From: Promethearchaeota archaeon
Lineage (GTDB): Archaea > Asgardarchaeota > Lokiarchaeia > Sigyniarchaeales > SOKP01
Direction of reading: 5' to 3'
NCBI GenBank assembly: GCA_019058135.1
Contig: JAHLWE010000111.1
Location: 1 to 15,300, forward strand
Length of the DNA: 15,300 nt
In this document: piece after piece, positions 1 through 6,421 of the stretch
How the letters are laid out: every line of letters begins with the position of its first letter
Position numbering within the stretch: position 1 is the first letter of the stretch
Notes under the pieces: generated by a model
Told to the model about the DNA's origin: nothing
Seen by the model: the letters and a program-made list of their open reading frames with translations, nothing else
Database searches by the model: none
Program-made: the position numbers and the translations under genes

Positions 1-366
1 GTAGAAGACATTAAGATACAACTTGTTCCCGCATATACGATTAAAAAGAGTACTCATCCAAAAAATAGAGGGTGGGCAGGTATAATAATTGAAGCAGAAG
101 GAAAGAGAACTTATCACGCTGGAGATACAGAACGAATTCCGGAAATGAAGGACTTAAAAAATATTGATGTTGCGATGCTTCCATGCGGTGGAACATATAC
201 AATGGATTTTGACGAGTCAACTGATGCTGCATGTGATATTAACCCAAAAATCGCAATTCCCATGCATAATTGGGGTAAAGATTTAAACCAATTTAAGGAA
301 ATGTTGAAAAATAAAAACCCAGATATAATAGTTGAGATTTTAGAAGATAAAGATCTTCAACTATAG
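1..366 (+). CDS. MBL-fold metal-dependent hydrolase, UPF0173-like (5' end missing)
   Basis: The open frame runs from the first base of the window to a TAG stop, so only the C-terminal ~121 residues are present and the true start lies upstream. Visible family features are an HAGDTE segment (a metal-ligand strand of metallo-beta-lactamase-fold proteins), then MLPCGGTYTMD and finally AIPMHNWGKD, where the His is the usual last metal ligand. This order (H-x-G-D-T, L-P-x-G-G-x-Y-T-M, P-M-H) is typical of the UPF0173/YtkL-type branch, whose members are cytoplasmic hydrolases of mostly unknown substrate. The zinc-binding HxHxDH motif would be in the missing half. The gene faces the MFS gene with only 16 bp between stops. 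A second, decayed copy of its last codons lies beyond that MFS gene. Family assignment is fairly sure; substrate unknown. Confidence 0.85.
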   Translation, partial: VEDIKIQLVPAYTIKKSTHPKNRGWAGIIIEAEGKRTYHAGDTERIPEMKDLKNIDVAMLPCGGTYTMDFDESTDAACDINPKIAIPMHNWGKDLNQFKEMLKNKNPDIIVEILEDKDLQL

Positions 367-377
367 TCTTTTTTTTA
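367..377 (+). terminator. T-run terminator after the MBL-fold gene
   Basis: Eight consecutive T residues (369-376) begin two bases after the stop codon. Archaeal RNA polymerase commonly terminates at such oligo-T tracts without a hairpin. The site lies between convergent genes. Inferred from sequence only. Confidence 0.4.
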
Positions 378-382
378 TTAAT

Positions 383-1609
383 TTAAATTTGCTTGTTTGT
401 TTTTAGATTTAATTTTTTAAATGCCAAGAAAAATGCAACAAGAGAAAAAATGGACATAATAATTCCCAACCAATAAGGTTCAAACGCCCATAATATAAAA
501 CCACCAAGCAAAGGTCCTATTATTTGAGCAAAACTATCCAAAGCAGAGGAATAACCATTTATTTTTCCTTGTTCTTTAGGAGTTACCGATTGAGTTATTT
601 TACTACTGAGAGTACCCCTGGTACAAGAAGCTGCAAAGCTAACAAATAATAATAAAATTAAAGCTTGTTGCCAATATTGAGTAAATCCAATGAGAAAAAA
701 TATAACAGTAAATATACCTAACCCAAGTTTTAACATTTTGTTAAGACCTAATTTATATAGAGTAGGCTTAAAAAGAGTAAATCTTATAATTGCTCTAAAT
801 ATTCCTGAGAGCATCAATAACATTCCGATCTGAAATCCATCTAGACCAAGAACACTAGCTGCAAATAATGAAAAGGTAGATACATATATAATGAAAGAAA
901 CCGTATGGAACCCCCATTGAGTTAATAAGAACATTGCATTTTTATTTTTTCTAATTTTAATTTTTATTTTCTCTTTGTCTTTTTTCACTCGATTATGTTT
1001 TGGCCAAGTTTCTTTTAATAAAAAGATAGTTATAATAATTGTGAATAGCGATAATCCCGCAGCAACTATTCCAGGTGCCATGATACCCCATATTGATAAA
1101 ACTCCTCCTAGACCAGGACCAATAAGTGAAGATAAAACATGGCATACCCCAACATTCGTCATTTGAATGGGTCTATCTTTCGGAGGTACGCTATCGCTAA
1201 TAATAGCTTTAGCAATAGGATAATTCCCTCCGAAAATTCCATCAACAATACGTGAAAGAAAAAGCATTTCTAAAGACGTTGAAAAAGCAAGCATTAAAAA
1301 TCCAACCATTGTTCCAATCTGAGATATTAATAATAATGGTCTTCGACCAAATTTATCACTTAATTTTCCCAAAATGATTGCAAAAAAAAATGAAAACATC
1401 GCATTTGTTGCCAAGAGGAGACCAATAATAAATTCATTAGTTTCAAATACTTCTACGAAAATTGGTAAAAATGGAATTAATATCGAAAATCCTAGAATAT
1501 CGATAAAAATTGCCATCCATAAAGGGATTAAATTTGGATATTTAATTTTTTCTGACTTTTCAAAAGACCCTTGAAACCCATTAGAGCTATTATTTTTTTC
1601 TTTTTGCAA
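383..1609 (-). CDS. MFS transporter, DHA1/TetA-like drug:H+ antiporter
   Basis: A 408-residue integral membrane protein with about 12 hydrophobic segments, the standard size for the major facilitator superfamily. The diagnostic loop 2-3 motif A is intact (GKLSDKFGRRP, residues 81-91). TM4 carries SRIVDG with a membrane Arg (R120), and TM5 has GPGLGG (164-169), matching the antiporter motif C found in drug:proton exporters. A Lys-rich loop near residues 210-225 fits the central cytoplasmic loop. The start is TTG: an in-frame stop lies three codons upstream, so no earlier start exists. An ATG at residue 32 would cut into TM1, so TTG is preferred. No strong Shine-Dalgarno is seen; a TATA-like box lies about 45 nt upstream. 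Likely exports small hydrophobic compounds; the substrate cannot be read from sequence. It is bracketed by the MBL-fold gene and a relic of that gene's 3' end. Confidence 0.9.
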   Translation of the reverse strand: MQKEKNNSSNGFQGSFEKSEKIKYPNLIPLWMAIFIDILGFSILIPFLPIFVEVFETNEFIIGLLLATNAMFSFFFAIILGKLSDKFGRRPLLLISQIGTMVGFLMLAFSTSLEMLFLSRIVDGIFGGNYPIAKAIISDSVPPKDRPIQMTNVGVCHVLSSLIGPGLGGVLSIWGIMAPGIVAAGLSLFTIIITIFLLKETWPKHNRVKKDKEKIKIKIRKNKNAMFLLTQWGFHTVSFIIYVSTFSLFAASVLGLDGFQIGMLLMLSGIFRAIIRFTLFKPTLYKLGLNKMLKLGLGIFTVIFFLIGFTQYWQQALILLLFVSFAASCTRGTLSSKITQSVTPKEQGKINGYSSALDSFAQIIGPLLGGFILWAFEPYWLGIIMSIFSLVAFFLAFKKLNLKTNKQI

Positions 1610-1650
1610 TAGGTTTTACAATAATCCAAAATTTTTAAAAATAATTATTA

Positions 1651-1662
1651 GATTATATAACC
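1651..1662 (-). promoter_or_regulatory. Putative TATA box of the MFS gene
   Basis: Read on the minus strand this is GGTTATATAATC, about 45 nt before the TTG start of the MFS gene. Initiation about 25 nt downstream would leave a leader of roughly 20 nt. Assigned by position and composition only. Confidence 0.4.
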
Positions 1663-1694
1663 TAGAATTCCTTAAAAAATTAGAATTATGAAAT

Positions 1695-1772
1695 CTATAT
1701 TCAAAAAAAAAGTGTAGACCAGGATTTCAAGTTAAAGTGGAGATTTTAGAGGATAAAAATTTAATAGACTAA
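1695..1772 (+). pseudogene. Relic of an MBL-fold hydrolase 3' end
   Basis: Between the MFS gene and the regulator gene, one plus-strand frame reads FKKK..RPGFQVKVEILEDKNL and then stops at 1772. The C-terminus of the MBL-fold gene at 1-366 reads FKEM...PDIIVEILEDKDL before its stop. At DNA level, 1737-1760 matches 331-354 at 21 of 24 positions, and the stop codon sits at the same distance. The frame is closed by TGA at 1689-1691, so no functional protein remains. I read it as the decayed 3' end of a second MBL-fold gene or of a duplication of the first. The similarity is short, so a chance match is not excluded, but codon phase, residue similarity and stop position all agree. Confidence 0.55.
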
Positions 1773-1816
1773 ATTAAAATTTCTTCCATTTATTTCTTAT
1801 AAAAAATGAATAGATC

Positions 1817-3073
1817 TTATTTTGAATTATAATATTCTGAATCCAAATTTGGAAATAATTGTTTTTTCCTTCCGATTTTTTTTGAATATATAATCCCCAA
1901 ATCGAATAGTTTTTTCAAGTGGTAGTGTATTGTTTTATGATCAACTCGCAATTTTTTTGTAATCAAATTATTATATATTCCAGGATTTCTTTCAATCATT
2001 TCTAGAACCTCTAGTGTAAATTTACTCTTTTGGAGTTTTAAATCAATGTTGCTAATAGGATTTTTATTATAATATGGAAAATATACAATATAGTTTCCAA
2101 TTCTTTTTTTTCCAATAATTTTATAAGTTTCTAAGATATCTAAATGCCAAACCAAATTTCCTGCAGCAATTCCAGTTTGTCGTAGTAATTCATTAAAATG
2201 AACCCCTGGGTCAGATAAGATTAGATCTATTATTTTATTTCGATTTTCATTTTCTAAGACTTCTTCTATGGTTAATCGATGAGCTCCTTTATCTATATTA
2301 GTTAATCTATTTTTTATGTAATTGATATAATCTGTTTTTGTGATAGCTAAACCTAATGTAGCTATAACTACAATGATAACGATAATTAAGATCCATGGCC
2401 AAATATCTGAAGAAACGGAAACTTCATAAAGTGTAAAATAATATTCAGTATTTCCTTCAAGATTTAGAATAGTTGTTTCTAAATAACTCTCAGAAGATGA
2501 TTCAATAATTAATTCTTCTGTTGGAATAATCTGCCAAGATTCATTACTTAACTCAAAAACTGCGATAAAATATGTCTTATTTGGATTTAATCCAAAATTT
2601 GAGGTCTTATTAAATTGAATAGTTAAATTTTGGATTGAATCATTTGAAATGAATTGATATATACAATTAAACCGATATTCAAACCGATTATTTTTATATT
2701 TAGGATTACCTGGTTGTTTAGATAATCTAAAATTCATCATATTAGTCTTTATATTTATTTGAAACGATATTGATTGATTATTTTTTATCTTTATATAGAT
2801 CTCCCGATTTTGAATTTTATTATCATATTGGATATCGAAATCTATACTGACATTTGTATTAATTCCAAATTGAATCCCATTTGAAAAATAATATGTAATT
2901 GATTCATTAGGATTGAGAAAATCATGAGTTGAGAAACCTGTAATGTTTTTCTTTTTAGCTAAAGTTGGAAGTATTGATAGATTGATTTGAATTAAAATGA
3001 AAAATATAATTAAAAAAGTGATTTCTATAAGTTTCTCCCGTGATTTACCATTTTGGGGATGTTTTCCAACCAT
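1817..3073 (-). CDS. Membrane-spanning one-component regulator with two winged-helix domains
   Basis: A 418-residue protein that likely senses something outside the cell and acts on DNA inside. In order: an N-terminal hydrophobic segment (about 15-35), an Asn-rich beta-type extracellular domain (about 45-220, many N-x-S/T sequons), a second strongly hydrophobic helix (about 224-245), then two cytoplasmic winged helix-turn-helix units. The first (about 266-335) has FNELLRQTGIAAGNLVWHLDIL and a wing GKKRIGNYIVYF; the second (about 350-408) has ITKKLRVDHKTIHYHLKKL and wing SKKIGRKKQLF. This tethered ArsR/MarR-like layout is common in archaea. Start is ATG with no Shine-Dalgarno. The ectodomain resembles that of the surface protein encoded just upstream on the same strand, suggesting a shared ligand or partner. 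DNA target and signal are unknown; self-regulation of the pair is an inference. Confidence 0.85.
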   Translation of the reverse strand: MVGKHPQNGKSREKLIEITFLIIFFILIQINLSILPTLAKKKNITGFSTHDFLNPNESITYYFSNGIQFGINTNVSIDFDIQYDNKIQNREIYIKIKNNQSISFQINIKTNMMNFRLSKQPGNPKYKNNRFEYRFNCIYQFISNDSIQNLTIQFNKTSNFGLNPNKTYFIAVFELSNESWQIIPTEELIIESSSESYLETTILNLEGNTEYYFTLYEVSVSSDIWPWILIIVIIVVIATLGLAITKTDYINYIKNRLTNIDKGAHRLTIEEVLENENRNKIIDLILSDPGVHFNELLRQTGIAAGNLVWHLDILETYKIIGKKRIGNYIVYFPYYNKNPISNIDLKLQKSKFTLEVLEMIERNPGIYNNLITKKLRVDHKTIHYHLKKLFDLGIIYSKKIGRKKQLFPNLDSEYYNSK

Positions 3074-3136
3074 ATTAGTCCAATTTGTTTTTAATCAATA
3101 TTTTTTTAAGAGTTCATAAAAAATTCAGAATAAATT

Positions 3137-3144
3137 AAAAAAAA
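3137..3144 (-). terminator. Oligo-T tract between surface protein and regulator genes
   Basis: On the minus strand there are eight Ts, 27 nt after the stop of the surface-protein gene. This could end or attenuate that transcript before the regulator gene. A weak TATA-like stretch (CTTAAAAAAATATTG, near 3096-3110) could start the regulator separately. Both readings rest on composition only. Confidence 0.3.
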
Positions 3145-3170
3145 TATATTTAATATAGATTTTCTTAGTT

Positions 3171-3848
3171 TTACTTTCTTTTCTTTTTCCATATGATTAA
3201 CCCTGTTATAGCTAAAACCGCTACAATTCCTAATCCGATAATCCATGCAATTGTGAAATCTTGTTCAAGATTTATTATGGTCCATGTTGAAAAATGATTT
3301 GTTTCAGTCACTAAAAACCCCTCTTCAAGAACAGTCTCCACCGGAATCCATGTTTGTGAATCCTCATCATAATAAGCCCAAGTGCCATGTTTATATTCAT
3401 TTTCAGCTTGCAATTTTAATTTCGCTTGAATGTTTCCATTAACTTGTAAAGCTACAACAAACCCTGCTTGATAGCGAAATCTATTCCGATTTCTGTTTTG
3501 ATGTATTTCTCCCTTTAAGAGTCCAAGTTCGGCTTGTTCCTCAGTACATGTCATATTCATTTTAAGATCTTTAGTTGAATTAATTTCAATCTCAAATATC
3601 TTATTCCCAATATTTAAGGCATCACACGATATATCTAAATCGAGATTAGCCGAACAATTGATTCTTAATTGTGTTCTCTGTCGAAAGCGATAATTAACTC
3701 TGTTATGAGCCATTAAATGGATCTGTGTTGAGTCTCCATTGACATCAACTGTATTCTGGTTATCTGCTATCACATTTTGGGTACTATCGATGGAAAAAAT
3801 TATTAAAAACAATAATACACCAAATAAAATCATTTTATTTTTTTTCAT
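3171..3848 (-). CDS. Secreted surface protein with C-terminal membrane anchor
   Basis: A 225-residue protein with a clear signal peptide (Lys-rich start, hydrophobic 7-20, likely cleavage near VIADN, residue 29). A beta-rich exposed domain covers about 30-195, followed by a C-terminal transmembrane helix (about 199-220) ending in KKKRK, so the bulk faces outside. Near the membrane it has W-x-Y-Y-D-x-D-S-x-T-W-x-P-V and then ETNHFSTWT, a W/HFStW pattern recurring in archaeal cell-surface proteins. Three Cys (65, 75, 101) and a run NRNRNRFRY (118-126) are notable. Its domain aligns along its length with the ectodomain of the neighbouring regulator (1817-3073). Start is ATG; AGGT 10 nt upstream may serve as Shine-Dalgarno. 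No enzyme motif is visible; it may be structural, a ligand-binding protein or a partner of the sensor. Confidence 0.8.
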   Translation of the reverse strand: MKKNKMILFGVLLFLIIFSIDSTQNVIADNQNTVDVNGDSTQIHLMAHNRVNYRFRQRTQLRINCSANLDLDISCDALNIGNKIFEIEINSTKDLKMNMTCTEEQAELGLLKGEIHQNRNRNRFRYQAGFVVALQVNGNIQAKLKLQAENEYKHGTWAYYDEDSQTWIPVETVLEEGFLVTETNHFSTWTIINLEQDFTIAWIIGLGIVAVLAITGLIIWKKKRK

Positions 3849-4035
3849 ACTTTTAAACCTACTAATATGTTTCTAATAGAAAAGTTTGAATTTTGATTAT
3901 AAAGGATTGAGGAATAAATTTCCCCATTTAAAAAACTGTAGGTTTAAGGATTTTTTTTTAATTGAAAAAAATAAAAATATCAAATAAATATTAAAAATAT
4001 ACGAACTATTATGTAATTAAAGCGATTACCAATAA
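3849..4035. promoter_or_regulatory. Divergent promoter region with a 10-bp inverted repeat
   Basis: This 187-bp spacer separates divergent genes. Minus strand: TTTATAATC (about 3896-3904) is placed to give a leader of about 24 nt for the surface-protein gene. Plus strand: AAAAATATAC (3993-4002) would give a leader of about 15 nt for the gene at 4036. A perfect 10-bp inverted repeat occurs: TTAAACCTAC at 3853-3862 and GTAGGTTTAA at 3938-3947, 75 nt apart. The first arm overlaps the possible ribosome-binding AGGT of the surface-protein gene; the second lies upstream of its TATA box. It could bind the neighbouring winged-helix regulator, but that is speculation. A nine-T run at 3951-3959 follows the second arm. 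Confidence 0.35.
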
Positions 4036-4587
4036 ATGAACAATAAAAAGACAATAAAAAGAATTTTAATTTTTGGAATCATAATTGTTGGATCAATTTT
4101 TTTTGGATTTTTAGGATTTTTATATCCTCCAATTCCCACTAAATGGAATGAAGACCCTTATTGTATTGATATTTACGACTTATATAAATTCGCTAATGTT
4201 GTAGAAAACGAGAAAATTGTAATAAATCAAGGAATAAACGATTATAATTATAATGAATCATCGGATATTCTTTCAATATTCATAAACGATACTTTTCACA
4301 ATATTCAAATTACTATTCAATTTAATAATTGGTCGAAACATGAAAAATCTAATATTATCGATATACAAATTGGAAATTCTTATTGTATTAAAGGCACTTC
4401 ACTTCTTATTTCTGAAGGTATCGTATTAGGCATAGATATCGTAGAAATACACGGCTATCGTACGAATATCCTTTCATTAATGGGACTATCAATAATAATT
4501 CCCTTAATTTTTTATTATTTCAAAATAGACTTTAAAAAATTAAAATTAATTCATAAAAGGAAAAAGGAATCGAATAGAGGTTCTTAG
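4036..4587 (+). CDS. Small two-helix membrane protein, function unknown
   Basis: I do not recognise this 183-residue protein. It has a basic N-terminus, a transmembrane helix at about 8-30, a soluble segment at about 31-144 with alternating Ile-rich strands, a second helix at about 145-163, and a very basic C-terminal tail (KIDFKKLKLIHKRKKE). With the Lys-rich ends inside, the central domain would face outside. It contains two Cys (43 and 117) that could pair there, and a PPIPTKWNEDPYC segment just after TM1. Start is ATG without Shine-Dalgarno; a TATA-like box ends about 34 nt upstream. The next gene begins one base after its stop, so the two are surely co-transcribed and may act together in the membrane. 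Confidence 0.7.
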   Translation: MNNKKTIKRILIFGIIIVGSIFFGFLGFLYPPIPTKWNEDPYCIDIYDLYKFANVVENEKIVINQGINDYNYNESSDILSIFINDTFHNIQITIQFNNWSKHEKSNIIDIQIGNSYCIKGTSLLISEGIVLGIDIVEIHGYRTNILSLMGLSIIIPLIFYYFKIDFKKLKLIHKRKKESNRGS

Positions 4588-4588
4588 C

Positions 4589-5197
4589 TTGCCAGATTGG
4601 ATCGCTCACTTAATGTTTGGAACAATATTATCATTCTTATTAGGAATTAAAGGTGAAAAACGGATAATTTTTCTAATTAGTAATTTAATGCCGGATTTTT
4701 TAAGATTTCCTATTTTTATAACAGAATTTCTAAATCAAGATTTACTTTCGGAATTTATTAGTTACCCGATAAATGAATCCTCTCATTCTATTATAGGGGT
4801 TCTTGCTCTTGCGAGCTTCATTTCAATTTTTTTTGAGGAATCTCTCGAACCTTTAGAATCTGGGTTAATAAAACATCAACTTAATTCAAATAAAAGTGGC
4901 TTTAAATTTAAACTACATAAATTTCAATCCATCTGGCAGACAAAAATAGAGAGTCCTTTTTTCCTGCTTTTTTTAGGAGGCCTATTCCATCTATTTCTTG
5001 ACTCCTTCATGTGGCCGTGGGCAGGAGGAATAAACTGGCTTTATCCTCTTGATTTTGCAATATTTCGGTGGAGTTTCAAATTATGGTGGCCATCAAGTTT
5101 TGATGCGATAATTCTTTTATTTCCAATTTTTTTAATTTCCCTGATTTTAAAGACACTTTTTCATTTCTATAAAGTAAAAAAAAATTCCAAATTTTAA
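4589..5197 (+). CDS. YdjM/PF04307-type membrane-bound metal-dependent hydrolase
   Basis: A 202-residue protein with the residues that define the YdjM-like family of inner-membrane metal-dependent hydrolases: an N-terminal DWIAHLMFG (His7), NLMPDF (Asp36), SSHSIIG (His66), and GLFHLFLDSFMWPWAGG (His134 and Asp138) followed by NWLYPLDF. Four to five hydrophobic segments (about 10-28, 66-82, 124-140, 171-192) place it in the membrane. Family members are predicted metal-dependent hydrolases, but substrates are largely unproven. A Lys-rich insertion (about 95-120) separates the two metal-ligand halves. Start is TTG, one base after the preceding stop. This gives exactly the family's usual N-terminus, so I trust it. 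Probably one operon with the gene before it; convergent to the Fe-S gene 50 bp downstream. Confidence 0.8.
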   Translation: MPDWIAHLMFGTILSFLLGIKGEKRIIFLISNLMPDFLRFPIFITEFLNQDLLSEFISYPINESSHSIIGVLALASFISIFFEESLEPLESGLIKHQLNSNKSGFKFKLHKFQSIWQTKIESPFFLLFLGGLFHLFLDSFMWPWAGGINWLYPLDFAIFRWSFKLWWPSSFDAIILLFPIFLISLILKTLFHFYKVKKNSKF

Positions 5198-5247
5198 TTA
5201 AAAAGAAAATTAATTTCAAATATTTAAAGAAATAAAGGAGAATTTAA

Positions 5248-6420
5248 TTATCTTACATTTTCTGTTATTTCTATATTTAGTTTATCTAGAATCTCTATTA
5301 AATCTATTACTTCAAAACCCATATTGAACTTATCATTTGCATCATATAAATTCGTTCTGCAAAATGGACAAGTCGAAGACACAACTGTAGCTCCCGTTTC
5401 TTTAGCTTCTTCTAATCTTTCCTTCGAAATTTCTACAGACCAGTCGGGAAATCCAATTTTAACGCCTCCTCCTGCTCCGCAACAATATGCGTTTTCTCTG
5501 TTTCTCTTCATTTCAACAAAATTAATACCCGGAATCTTCTTATAAACTTCTCTAGGAATCTCATATATACCAGAGTGCCTACCTAAATGGCAAGGATCAT
5601 GATAAGTTACAGTTTTATCATAATTTGATTTGAATTTTAATTTCCCTTCATCTAAAAGTTGTTTAACTAATTCGACTGTATGATATAGTTTAAAATCGTA
5701 TTCGACTCCAAATTTCTCAAAATCATTCTTTAATGTTCGATAACACCCAGCACAAGAAGTAATCACTTTAGTAGCTCCTGCTTCTTTAATTTTTTCAACA
5801 TTGTAATTCATAAAATCCTTTACGGGACTAATTTGCCCGGTTCTTATAATTGGGCTGCAACAACAATGTTCATCGATTAAGGTAAAATCAATTTTTGCTT
5901 TTTTAAGAAATCTTAGAGTAGAATCTCTTAAATTTTTTTGACGATAATTTGATGTGCACCCAATAAAATAGACCCATTCTGCTTTATCCGGTAAATTATA
6001 TTCCTTTTTTAACTCTTCATTATCTGAATTTGGTTCGGCGTAAGGATTAAACATTTTTGGGTTCGTAGTGCGTTCCAATAAATTTTTCTGCTTTTCAGGA
6101 CAAAAACCGTTTTTAACCGCTTCGGCTCGGGTTGCTTCGATAATATCCACCCAAAATTCATTAAATTTTACAAACCTGCAATTTTCCACACAATTTCCAC
6201 ACGTACTACATGCATATAGAATATTAGCTAAATTATCACTCCATTGAAGTTCATTATTCATTAGACCAAAAATAAGCCACATCCGACCACCTGCGCTGTA
6301 TGTCTCAAATCGATGCTTATTATAACTGGGACAATTAAATTCGGAATAAGAATGGGTAAATTTACAATATCCACACCTAAAACATCTATGTATTATATGT
6401 TTAACATCATCTAAAGCCAT
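5248..6420 (-). CDS. Iron-sulfur subunit of a 2-hydroxyacid dehydrogenase (GlcF/HdrD-like, two CCG domains)
   Basis: A 390-residue electron-transfer protein. The N-terminal ferredoxin-like part has two cysteine sets: C13, C16, C19 plus C30-P, and C71, C74, C77, C81 (CSTCGNCVENC). Two CCG (cysteine-rich) domains follow, as in HdrB/HdrD, GlcF and LldE/LutA: the first with C155, CCC at 186-188 and C223-x2-C226; the second with C277, CC at 313-314 and C351-x2-C354. It would accept electrons from the FAD subunit encoded just upstream and pass them to a membrane carrier or other partner. In-frame GTG starts exist 18 bases earlier, but a strong GGAGGAG sits 7 nt before the ATG at 6420, so ATG is chosen. 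That Shine-Dalgarno lies inside the last codons of the FAD gene, implying translational coupling. The first cluster has an unusually long gap before its fourth Cys. Confidence 0.9.
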   Translation of the reverse strand: MALDDVKHIIHRCFRCGYCKFTHSYSEFNCPSYNKHRFETYSAGGRMWLIFGLMNNELQWSDNLANILYACSTCGNCVENCRFVKFNEFWVDIIEATRAEAVKNGFCPEKQKNLLERTTNPKMFNPYAEPNSDNEELKKEYNLPDKAEWVYFIGCTSNYRQKNLRDSTLRFLKKAKIDFTLIDEHCCCSPIIRTGQISPVKDFMNYNVEKIKEAGATKVITSCAGCYRTLKNDFEKFGVEYDFKLYHTVELVKQLLDEGKLKFKSNYDKTVTYHDPCHLGRHSGIYEIPREVYKKIPGINFVEMKRNRENAYCCGAGGGVKIGFPDWSVEISKERLEEAKETGATVVSSTCPFCRTNLYDANDKFNMGFEVIDLIEILDKLNIEITENVR

Positions 6421-6421
6421 T

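Noticed and set aside
975..1574. Plus-strand open frames opposite the MFS gene.
   Set aside because: They lie wholly inside a well-supported gene on the other strand and have no recognisable composition or start signals.
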